Source of the DNA: Viridibacillus arvi
Lineage (GTDB): Bacteria; Bacillota; Bacilli; Bacillales_A; Planococcaceae
DNA length: 64,000 nucleotides
Assembly (NCBI RefSeq): GCF_001274945.1
Contig: NZ_LILB01000005.1
Location: forward strand, 1,160,312-1,224,311
Direction of reading: 5' to 3'
The notes under the pieces: generated by a model
The model's database searches: none
What the model saw: the letters and a program-made list of their open reading frames with translations, nothing else
What the model was told of the DNA's origin: nothing
Program-made: the position numbers and the translations under genes
In this document: positions 1-8,553 of the stretch, one piece after another
Layout: every line of letters begins with the position of its first letter
Position numbering within the stretch: the first letter of the stretch is position 1

Positions 1-372
1 TGGTCCAACCCATTTTATGAGATCCGAGCAACTGCTGACACGCCCCATGCTGATACAATGTCTACAATAGACACAAGTTTGCTCACAAGCTGCACAATAA
101 TAAGTTACAAATAGGTTTGGATTGTTGTTAGCACATCGATTACATATATAGTTCATACGCTTAAATCGAGAGTTCATTTTGGAAATTTTCTTTACACCTG
201 GGAGAGTGGCGATATAGCCAAGTTGGATGTGTTGGGTGATAAGTTCTTCTGAGAAAGGGGAATGTTCACGTAGCCAAATGCGTCCTGCTAGGAAATCACG
301 CAGGGATGGGTTTTCTAAGTTACCTATATAGCGGTAAGTTTTGGTTCGTTGCTTGAATAGTCGTTTTCGCAA
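1..372 (-). CDS. comFA: ComFA competence helicase, N-terminal part (cut by window edge)
   Basis: The first 124 codons are present and the gene runs off the left edge. The start is TTG at 370-372, behind AGGAGG with six bases between them. A four-cysteine-pair zinc-finger region is visible (CNRC, CAAC, then CVYCRHC and a further Cys). This is the hallmark N-terminus of ComFA, the membrane-associated ATPase/helicase that helps drive single-stranded DNA through the competence pore. The motor domain lies outside the window. Its place beside the degV-like gene and degSU is the same as in Bacillus subtilis. The window also carries comK, the regulator that switches on comF operons in Bacillus. No ComK box was searched for in detail. 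Confidence 0.85.
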   Translation of the reverse strand, partial: MRKRLFKQRTKTYRYIGNLENPSLRDFLAGRIWLREHSPFSEELITQHIQLGYIATLPGVKKISKMNSRFKRMNYICNRCANNNPNLFVTYYCAACEQTCVYCRHCISMGRVSSCSDLIKWVGP

Positions 373-505
373 ATATTGCCTCCTTACTAGGGGTTAGATT
401 TGGATTTATTTTACAATTATTTATATGTGTTGGCAAGTACAAAATTTAGAGTTACAACTCCACAAAAAAACCACCCTACATTTGTAAGGAGGTTCGTCAT
501 TTACT

Positions 506-1348
506 TTATTTTTTTACCCAACCAAGACCCATAGAGCCTTCACCAAGATGCGTTCCAATAACGGGTCCAAAATAGCTTAATTTGACGTTAACATTTGGGA
601 ATTTATCTTGCAAAGTTGCCATCCATTCTTTCGCTTCATCTTCACAGTTACCGTGTATTACTACTGCATCAAGTCGATCGTATTTCGCTGCGTCTTCACC
701 TAGCATATCCTCTACTCGTTTAAGGGCACGCTTACGTGTACGAATTTTTTCGAAGGGTACGATGACTTTGTTTTCAAAATGTAGTATTGGCTTAACTTGT
801 AAAAGTCCACCGATTAGAGCTTGAGCTGCTGATAAGCGACCGCCTCTTTGTAAATGAGCCAGATCGTCCACCATGAAATAAGCGCGCATTGTTTCACGCA
901 TTTCTTCAAGAGCTTCTAAAATTTCTTTCGCTGATGCACCGTCTTTGGCCATTTCTCCAGCTTTCAATACATAGAACCCTTGGACAGCACAAGAAATTTC
1001 ACTGTCAAATCCATAGACATCAATGCCTTGAACCATTTCTCCTGCTTGTAAAGCGCCTTGATATGTACCGCTAATACCACTTGATAAGTGTATAGCCACA
1101 ATTTCATCATATTCTTTTGAAAGCTCGTCAAATAATGTCACAAAAGTACCAATTGCTGGTTGGGACGTCTTTGGAAGCTCATTTTCATTTCGTACTTTAT
1201 CATAAAAGTTAGTAGTTGTTATGTTTACTTCTTCTTCAAATGTTTCATGTTTAATTACAACACTTAATGGAACCATGCGAATATTATATTGTTCACGCTC
1301 GGCTTTAGTTAAGTAAGCTGTACTGTCTGTTACGATGGCAGTTGTCAT
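506..1348 (-). CDS. DegV family fatty-acid-binding protein (YviA position)
   Basis: The 280-residue protein has the family landmarks in order: an N-terminal VTDSTAYL strand, TSQP near residue 60, the LSSGISGTYQGA motif near residue 90, and RGGRLS near residue 170. DegV proteins (FakB type) bind a fatty acid and, in other Firmicutes, present it to the FakA kinase for phosphorylation. Position between comFA and degU matches YviA of B. subtilis. A putative GGAG lies about 12 bases before the ATG, a long spacing. The cognate FakA is not in this window, so lipid delivery is inferred from the family alone. Confidence 0.85.
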   Translation of the reverse strand: MTTAIVTDSTAYLTKAEREQYNIRMVPLSVVIKHETFEEEVNITTTNFYDKVRNENELPKTSQPAIGTFVTLFDELSKEYDEIVAIHLSSGISGTYQGALQAGEMVQGIDVYGFDSEISCAVQGFYVLKAGEMAKDGASAKEILEALEEMRETMRAYFMVDDLAHLQRGGRLSAAQALIGGLLQVKPILHFENKVIVPFEKIRTRKRALKRVEDMLGEDAAKYDRLDAVVIHGNCEDEAKEWMATLQDKFPNVNVKLSYFGPVIGTHLGEGSMGLGWVKK

Positions 1349-1472
1349 TAATCGTTCACGCTCCTACTTCAATAGTATATTAATATCGTAAGAAAGTGAA
1401 ATAATAAATAATGTGTTTACAAAGAATGTTACTTTTCGCTACTATTCGTTTTTATTTACGGAAAAATAGAAA

Positions 1473-1937
1473 GAGGCTGGGACATAAGTAGTTTCAGTTC
1501 ACGTAAAAAAACGAGATTGCATGATGCAATCTCGATTTGTAATTTCACTTCTATATCTAGCGGTAAAATGAGTTGATTCATGTAATAATCTTTAAAATAA
1601 GGACACTTCTTTCTGTGTTAATTTTTGTACGGGTACTTAAATTTTATCAGAAGATGTCTTTTTTCATGCCTGAAATTATGAATAGATTTAATTAAAATAG
1701 AAGTGTTCATTTGTTGTTCGGAGCGAAGGCGGCGACTCCTACGGGAACAGCACGAGCGAAAGCACCCGGACTGAGCGAAGCGAGGGAGAAGGCTGGAGCC
1801 GTGCCCGCGGAAAGCGTCCGCCGTAGCGGAGAACAACGGCTACGAAGTAGACTAAAAAACAAAGCCTCGAAGATTTTACTAATCGTAAAATTTTCGAGGC
1901 TTTTCATTGTTGAGGTTAGTTGTTTTGTCCCAGCCTC
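1473..1937. repeat. Structured intergenic element bounded by inverted GAGGCTGGGACA repeats, with a GC-rich core
   Basis: The left end reads GAGGCTGGGACATAA (1473-1487) and the right end reads TTTTGTCCCAGCCTC (1923-1937), a 12-base perfect terminal inverted repeat. Inside are a perfect hairpin (about 1512-1534, arms CGAGATTGCAT), a GC-rich core (about 1709-1845), and a second hairpin (1864-1902, arms GCCTCGAAGATTTTAC). The core resembles a repeat commonly seen between genes in Bacillaceae genomes; that comparison is from memory. The core is far richer in G+C than its surroundings. Reading frames through it are low-quality and probably not genes. It sits downstream of the lipoprotein gene and upstream of the DegV gene, so it may also end transcription. 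Confidence 0.7.
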
Positions 1938-1944
1938 ACTCTTC

Positions 1945-2607
1945 TTATTCCATTTTTTCACCAATAGCAGCTACACTTGTTACTAGCCATTTGCCATCTT
2001 CTTTAACAAAGACAGTGTTTGTTCTGGCTGCCTGTTTAAACGGTTCGCCATTTTCTAATTCTACTTCAACAGTAACTTGAGACAAAAGCTGCGCTTCATT
2101 TTCATCATATTGAACTACATGGATATCTTTTGCTGTATGTTTTAAATCGAAATTTTCAAAGTTAAGCTTTTGATATTCCACATCTTCTTCTAAATCGAAG
2201 CCTCTAGGATTTTTTGAAAGTGTTTTGCTATAGCGTTCTAGGTCTTCTGCATTTAAAGCAGCAATGTATTCATCAAATGCTTGAAGGAGAGCTTTTTCTT
2301 CTTCAACAGGAACATTTTTCGCCGCCTCTACTTTGCCATCTTGCATAGCAAATCCTACCGCTTGATCGTCTTCTTTTGTTTCTTTTGTTTCTTTTGTTTC
2401 TTTTGTTGCTGATTTTTCTGATTTGGTTTCGTTATTTGTTTCTGCTTCAGTTTTATCTTTAATACTATGGTCAACCGCATTAGATGTTGCTGCGTTCTCA
2501 CCATCATTGACTGAACCAGTATTATCTTTTGTAGTGCTGTCATCATTGCCACATGCCACTAATAACAAGGCACACACTGGGACAAGCAACCATTTTTTTA
2601 TAATCAA
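1945..2607 (-). CDS. Lipoprotein with charged linker and C-terminal NTF2-like domain
   Basis: I place the start at TTG 2605-2607, behind GGGAGG, which gives MIIKKWLLVPVCALLLVACG: a lipoprotein signal with lipobox LVAC. Starting further upstream would bury the signal peptide. After the cysteine comes a long acidic/Thr-Lys linker holding a perfect KET tripeptide repeat (about 2377-2410, nine-base units), a likely site of slippage. The last ~120 residues look like a compact alpha/beta NTF2-like fold ending in DGKWLVTSVAAIGEKME. Such domains occur on many Bacillales surface lipoproteins, but the ligand is unknown. No partner gene is obvious. Confidence 0.75.
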   Translation of the reverse strand: MIIKKWLLVPVCALLLVACGNDDSTTKDNTGSVNDGENAATSNAVDHSIKDKTEAETNNETKSEKSATKETKETKETKEDDQAVGFAMQDGKVEAAKNVPVEEEKALLQAFDEYIAALNAEDLERYSKTLSKNPRGFDLEEDVEYQKLNFENFDLKHTAKDIHVVQYDENEAQLLSQVTVEVELENGEPFKQAARTNTVFVKEDGKWLVTSVAAIGEKME

Positions 2608-2769
2608 TTCCAAAACCTCCCGCGGATATTGTAGCATAATTGTAGATTACCTAAAAATTAATAGCTTTATGCAAAGTTCCAACTTATAGCTTAAACTTTT
2701 TTATCGATTAATACACCATTTTTTTAAAAAATTATTTACAAATAGATGACGTTTGTAGCACGTTGAAAG

Positions 2770-2824
2770 TTGCAGAAAAAACACAAAACCCCGCTTCTCG
2801 ACAAGGAGAAACAGGGTTTTGTTT
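2770..2824 (-). terminator. Terminator after degU
   Basis: On the minus strand a hairpin with arms AAAACCCTGTTTCTC and GAGAAGCGGGGTTTTG is followed by GTGTTTTTTC. It lies about 240 bases past the degU stop. The remainder of the gap 2608-3067 shows no gene. Confidence 0.7.
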
Positions 2825-3067
2825 GGTACCATCAAATACAAAATGATAGAATGCGTGCAAATAAATTTGCAGTGCTAATCGCAAACTATAAGAATGTAGA
2901 AAGTAACCAATACTATTCAAGTTTTAAATGCAGGCTCTGACATTGCGTCATATTCAAAGTTAAACTGCACTTTTAATAATAGGCTAATTCATAATTTATC
3001 ACAAGTAATGCGATGCTATGTTCACTTGCGTCAATTAGCTTGTCATCATCTTGATTGTGTTAAACAA

Positions 3068-3742
3068 TTAGCGTACTTCAACCCAACCGTTTTTAATTGC
3101 TGTCACTACAGCTTGAGTACGGTCATTTACGTTCATTTTTTGTAAAATGCTTGATACGTGGTTTTTAACTGTTTTTTCTGAGATGTATAAAGTTTCACCA
3201 ATTGCACGATTACTTTGACCATCAGTTAATAATTGCAATACTTCACATTCACGTTTAGTTAATAAATGGAATGGACGACGAATTTCAGTTTGATGGAATG
3301 AACCTTTGTTTTCGCGTTCGCTTAAACGACGGTACTCAGCAACTAAGTTTTTAGTTACTTTCGGATGTAAGTAAGAACCACCAGAAGCTACGATTTTGAT
3401 AGCTTCAACGATTTCGTCAGCATCCATTTCTTTTAACATATAACCAAGAGCGCCTGATTTTAATGCGTGAGATACATATGATTCATCATCATGGATAGAA
3501 AGCATGATAACTTTCGCATCTGCATATTTCTCTAAAAGTTCTGCTGTTGCTTCAACACCATTTTTTTGAGGCATATTAATATCCATTAATACAACATCTG
3601 GATTATACTCTTCATAAAGTTGGACAACATCAGTACCGTCATCGCCTTCTGCTACTACGTCGAATGTATCTTCAAAATCTAAAATGCGTTTTACTCCTTC
3701 GCGGAATAATTGGTGATCATCTACTATTATTATTTTTGTCAT
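3068..3742 (-). CDS. degU: DegU response regulator
   Basis: This is a 224-residue NarL/LuxR-type response regulator. Receiver landmarks are D8/D9, phospho-acceptor D54 (VVLMDINMP) and the conserved lysine in GYMLKEMD near residue 104. A LuxR helix-turn-helix follows ([20 protein letters not shown] and the [14 protein letters not shown] helix). DegU controls exoproteases, competence, motility and poly-gamma-glutamate in B. subtilis. It starts 26 bases after the degS stop with a GGAGG site, so the pair is one operon. Bacillopeptidase F and comK in this window are both known DegU-linked functions in B. subtilis. Confidence 0.97.
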   Translation of the reverse strand: MTKIIIVDDHQLFREGVKRILDFEDTFDVVAEGDDGTDVVQLYEEYNPDVVLMDINMPQKNGVEATAELLEKYADAKVIMLSIHDDESYVSHALKSGALGYMLKEMDADEIVEAIKIVASGGSYLHPKVTKNLVAEYRRLSERENKGSFHQTEIRRPFHLLTKRECEVLQLLTDGQSNRAIGETLYISEKTVKNHVSSILQKMNVNDRTQAVVTAIKNGWVEVR

Positions 3743-3768
3743 ATAAAATCCTCCTATTTAATACTACT

Positions 3769-4923
3769 TTAATTCTTTTGTTCATGATTTAGTGGAATTT
3801 TGAATATGATTCGAGTTCCATGATTAATCTCAGAAATCATTTCCATTTCTCCGCTAAGTAATTCTACGCGTTCGCGCATACCAATTAAACCGAATGAATT
3901 TTTTTTCACAATATTAGTATCGAATCCTACACCATTATCCTTTATAGTTATATTGGCATGTTCTTCCAACCATTCGAATTTAACCCATACTTCAAGTGCT
4001 TTACCATGTTTTATAGCGTTATTTACGCATTCTTGTACAAGTCGAAAAATGGCTACCTCATAATTTGTCCCCATTCTTCTTTGCTCACCCATTGACTGAA
4101 AATGGATTGTAGTACCTTTATTATACTCTTCAACTGAAGAAAGGTATTTCTTTAGTGTTGGAATTATACCTAGGTCATCTAAAGCCATTGGACGTAAATC
4201 GTAAATAATGCGTCTTACTTCATGTAATGCATCGCGCACCATATCTTTTAATTGTAGTATCTCTTGTAATGCTTTTTCTACCCCTCGTTCTTGGTACGTG
4301 CGATTGATTAAATCTGTGCGAAGTAATACATTGGCTAACATTTGTGCAGGTCCATCGTGAATCTCTCGAGAAATACGTTTACGTTCATCTTCTGTTGCTT
4401 CGATGATCTTAATCGTAAAGTCTTCTTTCATCTTCGCATTTTCGAGTGCTGGACCGACATGCTTCAAATCAAAGGTCAAATAATTTAATACGACATTTAC
4501 TTGGTTTACGAGATGATTTGCTTTTTCAATCGTATCAAGTAAATTGCGCATCCTTCTTTCAAGGTCATCTCTTTTCTCACGTAGCTGCTTTTCTTCAGCT
4601 TGGACAACAGAATGACGTATTTGAAGTTGATTTGCTTGATCGTATGCTTTATGGATTTCTGCTTCAGAATAAGTTTGGAAGTTTTTTGATACTTCCGCTA
4701 ATCTTCCTCTAGCAAATTTCGTTTTGGTCTCTAAAATGTCATTTTCAGTGATTACATCAGCGATTTTTTCACGAACTTCTTCCAGTTCGATTTTCATTTC
4801 TTCAAATGTTTGTCTACTCTGTTCACTGATCGTAAAAATATCACTTTTAGATTCGTCTATTGTTTTTACCATTCGATTAAAAATTAAATCTAATGATTTT
4901 ATATCAATTTTGTCTCCCACCAT
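3769..4923 (-). CDS. degS: DegS cytoplasmic sensor histidine kinase
   Basis: With the start at ATG 4921-4923 (AAGGGG seven bases upstream) the protein is 384 residues, almost the B. subtilis length. The phosphorylated histidine falls at H189 in RKRISREIHDGPAQ, the same number as in B. subtilis DegS. Residues ~40-140 are a coiled-coil sensor region with no membrane segment, and the C-terminus is an HATPase_c domain (NNAIKHG, DNGVGFD, GLIGMRERVELLSGE). Longer starts add residues without a binding site. It phosphorylates DegU, encoded just downstream. Confidence 0.96.
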   Translation of the reverse strand: MVGDKIDIKSLDLIFNRMVKTIDESKSDIFTISEQSRQTFEEMKIELEEVREKIADVITENDILETKTKFARGRLAEVSKNFQTYSEAEIHKAYDQANQLQIRHSVVQAEEKQLREKRDDLERRMRNLLDTIEKANHLVNQVNVVLNYLTFDLKHVGPALENAKMKEDFTIKIIEATEDERKRISREIHDGPAQMLANVLLRTDLINRTYQERGVEKALQEILQLKDMVRDALHEVRRIIYDLRPMALDDLGIIPTLKKYLSSVEEYNKGTTIHFQSMGEQRRMGTNYEVAIFRLVQECVNNAIKHGKALEVWVKFEWLEEHANITIKDNGVGFDTNIVKKNSFGLIGMRERVELLSGEMEMISEINHGTRIIFKIPLNHEQKN

Positions 4924-5104
4924 ACCAAACCCCTTACAAATTGTGCTACATTTTGAAGAAGTAATGAGCATATATTATAATTATATATATGAACCTATTT
5001 TCCTGCATCACAAAGTTAATTATAGCATTTTTATGATTTTTTTTTATTAAAATTTCGTGTCAACTAGATGTCAAAAATAAATTGATTTATTTAAGGAGTT
5101 TACC

Positions 5105-5740
5105 ATGAGAGAAAACTATTATACACTAAAAAGCTTCGGAACAGATGAAATAATCATCTCAAAATCGAGATTTATCGCGCATTGCGAGCGAGCAGAGACT
5201 GAAGAAGAAGCCATTGCATTTATAAATAAGATAAAAAAAGAGCATCATTCCGCAACACATAATTGTTCAGCTTATCTAATTGGCGAACACAATCAAATTC
5301 AAAAAGCGAATGATGATGGTGAACCTAGTGGTACGGCCGGAGTACCTATGCTTGAAGTATTGAAAAAACAAAATTTGAAAGATACTGTTGTTGTAGTGAC
5401 TCGTTACTTTGGAGGCATTAAATTGGGAGCTGGTGGTTTGGTCCGTGCTTACGGCAAATCAACTACCGTTGGAATTGAAGCTGCAACAGTTGTTGAACGT
5501 CGCCTTCATAGTTTGATGAAAGTTTCCGTTAGCTATACATGGTTAGGAAAAGTAGAAAATGCTATTCGCAATTCTTCTTATATATTAGATAACATTGAAT
5601 ATACCGATGATGTCGATTTTTATACCTTTGTACCAAAAGAGGAAGTAGAAGACTTTACGAATTGGATAATTGAAATGACTAATGGGCAATGTAAAGTAAA
5701 TTGTAATAAGCAAGAATTTTTAGAATTCGACAAGCAGTAA
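5105..5740 (+). CDS. yvyE: YvyE, YigZ/IMPACT family protein
   Basis: The 211-residue protein has the UPF0029/IMPACT N-terminal domain (SRFIAHCERAETEEEAIAFI, HNCSAYLIG, DDGEPSGTAG, VTRYFGGIKLGAGGLVRAY) and a DUF1949-type C-terminal domain from about residue 140. A clear AAGGAG site precedes the ATG. The gene is divergent from degS, as in B. subtilis; the 180-base intergenic region must hold both promoters. The family is linked to translation-stress control in eukaryotes, but the bacterial role is not settled. Confidence 0.92.
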   Translation: MRENYYTLKSFGTDEIIISKSRFIAHCERAETEEEAIAFINKIKKEHHSATHNCSAYLIGEHNQIQKANDDGEPSGTAGVPMLEVLKKQNLKDTVVVVTRYFGGIKLGAGGLVRAYGKSTTVGIEAATVVERRLHSLMKVSVSYTWLGKVENAIRNSSYILDNIEYTDDVDFYTFVPKEEVEDFTNWIIEMTNGQCKVNCNKQEFLEFDKQ

Positions 5741-5877
5741 TATAAATTTAATTTTACTGTTACAAAACTGCATAGTATAATATAATTCGCTATACATTTA
5801 CATTCGAAACTTTTTGGATACGCCATACGTCCAATATTTATATATAGCATTTATTCCTAATTTAGAGGAGATCGTGT

Positions 5878-6975
5878 ATGACTAATTTAAGAATGGGCCA
5901 AAGAAAAAAGAAGCCCTCAAAGAAAAAACTGATATTACGCACTTTTTTAATTCTGATTGGCCTTATGGTTGTCTCAACTGGCACGTACGCATATTGGTTA
6001 ACAAAAAAAGCAGAAGAAGCTGCAAATAATGCATATGACAAAGATAATACACGTTTAAAGTCGGATTTACGTGAATCGGTCGTAAAGCCAATGACAGATA
6101 ATGTTTCTATTCTATTTGTCGGAATCGACGATAGTGAAAAACGCGGTCAAGGTTCAGAACATTCCCGTTCTGATGCATTATTACTAGCAACGTTAAATAA
6201 TAAATCGAAATCCGTAAAGTTACTAAGTATTCCTCGCGACTCATATGTTTATATTCCTTATGTAGACAGAAAAGATAAAATTACGCACGCACATCTTGGG
6301 GGTACGAACGCAACAATTGACACTGTTGAGAATTTATTAAACGTTCCGGTTGATTATTATTACCGCTTAAACTTCGATGCATTTATCGAAATCGTTGATG
6401 CTCTTGGTGGTGTTGAAGTAGATGTTCCATATGAACTTCATGAACTTGATGAAAATGATAAGCGTACAGTAAACCTAAAACCGGGGTTACAAACGGTAAA
6501 TGGTCGTGAAGCTTTAGCCCTTGCAAGAACGCGTAAACAAGATAGCGATATTCAACGTGGTGAACGCCAACAAATGATTTTAGCTGCTATCCTGAAAAAA
6601 GCATCTTCCGTTACATCATTTACTAAATACGATAACATTCTTGAAGCCGTTGGTAACAACATGAAAACAAATATGACTTTCAATGAAATGAAATCATTCT
6701 TTGAATACATTAAAGGTGGTATGCCAAATGTAGAATCATTGTCCCTTAAAGGTAATGATGATACTTCTACTGGTATTTACTACTACCAATTAGACGAGCC
6801 TGCATTAACAGAAACACAAAACATCTTACGTGCTCAACTTGGCCTAACAGATAGTAACCTAGTTGATAATTCAGGTGAGACAGATAATGCAGCAGACTCA
6901 AATAATGCTGAAGGCTCTGGCTATAATTCAGATTACAAATCGAACTATCAATCAGACAACAATAATAATCAATAA
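5878..6975 (+). CDS. tagU: LytR-CpsA-Psr (LCP) family cell-wall glycopolymer ligase
   Basis: This 365-residue membrane-anchored protein has a basic cytoplasmic N-terminus, one membrane segment (about residues 22-42), then the LCP catalytic domain (VGIDDSEKRG, LLSIPRDSYVYIP, the HAHLGG motif, DALGGVEVDVPYEL, ARTRKQDSDIQRGERQQ). LCP enzymes move teichoic acid from undecaprenyl pyrophosphate to peptidoglycan outside the membrane. The low-complexity Asn/Ser/Asp tail (residues ~330-365) is disordered. Placement after yvyE and near tagO matches TagU (LytR) of B. subtilis. A second LCP gene lies at 17175. The start follows GAGGAG. Confidence 0.9.
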   Translation: MTNLRMGQRKKKPSKKKLILRTFLILIGLMVVSTGTYAYWLTKKAEEAANNAYDKDNTRLKSDLRESVVKPMTDNVSILFVGIDDSEKRGQGSEHSRSDALLLATLNNKSKSVKLLSIPRDSYVYIPYVDRKDKITHAHLGGTNATIDTVENLLNVPVDYYYRLNFDAFIEIVDALGGVEVDVPYELHELDENDKRTVNLKPGLQTVNGREALALARTRKQDSDIQRGERQQMILAAILKKASSVTSFTKYDNILEAVGNNMKTNMTFNEMKSFFEYIKGGMPNVESLSLKGNDDTSTGIYYYQLDEPALTETQNILRAQLGLTDSNLVDNSGETDNAADSNNAEGSGYNSDYKSNYQSDNNNNQ

Positions 6976-6980
6976 TCACG

Positions 6981-7017
6981 AAAATCCCTTAGTCATATTC
7001 GACTAAGGGATTTTTTT
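6981..7017 (+). terminator. Terminator after the LCP gene
   Basis: Arms AAATCCCTTAGTC and GACTAAGGGATTT enclose a short loop, followed by seven T. Confidence 0.9.
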
Positions 7018-7159
7018 ATATTCTTCAAGGAGAATTTGTTAAGTAAATGAATTAGTATCACCTCAACCAAACATAACTAACCTGTATGTACTTTAATGTG
7101 AACAATGATACGGCCCCACTTTAATCCATAATTACTCTAGAATGATATCTATCTCTAAA

Positions 7160-7199
7160 AAAAAGACGATATCGCAGTCATCCCTGCAATATCGTCTTT
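7160..7199 (-). terminator. Terminator after tagO
   Basis: Arms GACGATATTGCAG and CTGCGATATCGTC (minus strand) are followed by a T run. The + strand also has a T run, so it may work both ways. Confidence 0.85.
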
Positions 7200-7201
7200 T
7201 A

Positions 7202-8248
7202 TTATTTACTTTTATTACGTACTAAGTTTAATAGCGGTCTATAATTTGACCCTGCTAGTCCGATAATTTCTACAAATAATTCAATTGCAATAAGCAATAC
7301 GGTTATAAGTAGAATACCTCCCCATAGCTTAGCCATAGAGAAGACGATCGCTGCTAAACCAAACATCGATGCAATACCGTAAATAATTATAACAGTTTGA
7401 CGATGTGTGAAACCAACATTTAATAAGCAATGATGTAAATGTGATTTATCTGGCGAAAATGGTGGTTGTTTATTTAATAGGCGTCGTAAAATCGCAAAGA
7501 ATGTATCTGAGATTGGAACACCTAGCATGATAATTGGAATAACAAGTGAAACAAATGTAACGTTTTTGAACCCAAGTAATGCTAAAACGGAAATCATGAA
7601 GCCCAGGAACAGCGCCCCAGTATCCCCCATGAAAATTTTCGCAGGATGGAAATTGTAAAATAAAAACCCAATAGTACTCACAGCTAACAATGTAGCCATG
7701 ATAATAACAAATGTATCTCCCATGATAAAAGCCATTCCAGCAAGTGTGATCAACGCAATGGTTGAAACACCAGCAGCAAGACCGTCTAGTCCATCAATTA
7801 GATTAATCGCATTCGTAATACCTACAATCCAAATAATCGTCACTGGTATACTTAAGAAACCAAAATCAAGTTCACCATTACTGAATGGAAGGTTGATGGT
7901 ATCAATTTGAATTCCACCAAAAAATATTACGATTGTAGCAGCAATTAGCTGACCAAATAATTTAGCCTTCGCTGAAATCTCAAACATATCATCAAGGACG
8001 CCTGTCACAATAATGACAAAGCTCCCAATTAATAGAGGAAGCATTGCTTCATGCATAGGTCGTAAAATCAATATCCCTATGAGGAATGCTAGATAGATGG
8101 CTAAGCCACCAAGTCTCGGCATAATATCAGCATGCACTTTTCGATAATTTGGACGATCGACCGCACCAACACGAAATGCTAGTCGCTTCACAAGTGGAGT
8201 CAGTAAAATTGAAGCTATGAATGCTACAATCCATGCAAGGTATGTCAT
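7202..8248 (-). CDS. tagO: Undecaprenyl-phosphate GlcNAc-1-phosphate transferase (TagO)
   Basis: The 348-residue integral membrane protein belongs to the MraY/WecA family and has about eleven hydrophobic segments. Family motifs are visible: PRLGGLAIY near residue 50, the DD pair in VTGVLDDMFEIS, NAINLIDGLDGLAAG, FMGDTGALFLGF and the SHLHHCLLN histidine loop. It starts wall teichoic acid linkage-unit synthesis by loading GlcNAc-1-P onto undecaprenyl phosphate. Its successor enzyme TagA is encoded at 23769 and LCP ligases at 5878 and 17175, so the start and end of the pathway share this window. AAGGAGG lies before the ATG. Confidence 0.94.
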   Translation of the reverse strand: MTYLAWIVAFIASILLTPLVKRLAFRVGAVDRPNYRKVHADIMPRLGGLAIYLAFLIGILILRPMHEAMLPLLIGSFVIIVTGVLDDMFEISAKAKLFGQLIAATIVIFFGGIQIDTINLPFSNGELDFGFLSIPVTIIWIVGITNAINLIDGLDGLAAGVSTIALITLAGMAFIMGDTFVIIMATLLAVSTIGFLFYNFHPAKIFMGDTGALFLGFMISVLALLGFKNVTFVSLVIPIIMLGVPISDTFFAILRRLLNKQPPFSPDKSHLHHCLLNVGFTHRQTVIIIYGIASMFGLAAIVFSMAKLWGGILLITVLLIAIELFVEIIGLAGSNYRPLLNLVRNKSK

Positions 8249-8451
8249 ACCCTTCCTCCTTAATAACTCTTATCATTTATATTTTATAGATGCAGAAAAT
8301 ATGCATCCAATATATTTACAATTTATTTACAATGTATTATAGCATGAATTACTAGAAAACACACTTCGTTTAACCGAAATTATTACTTTCTTATACTCTA
8401 GTCAATTCTTTTATAGGACGACGATTCCCTTTAAATAGTTCCCACTTTCAC

Positions 8452-8483
8452 AGAAAAAATCTCCCAACAATGCAGTTAGGAGA
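8452..8483 (-). terminator. Terminator after the chemoreceptor gene
   Basis: The minus-strand hairpin TCTCCTA...TGGGAGA is followed by TTTTTTC. The rest of the gap 8249-8553 holds the tagO promoter region and shows nothing else. Confidence 0.7.
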
Positions 8484-8553
8484 AGCATTACGGCATTTTG
8501 TTAATATTGTACCCCCCTCCTAGGAAGGCTAAACATTTTTCCACATATTACAT

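Noticed and set aside
1711-1986. Protein genes on both strands of the GC-rich element
   Set aside because: Compositionally odd frames without ribosome sites, inside a structured repeat.
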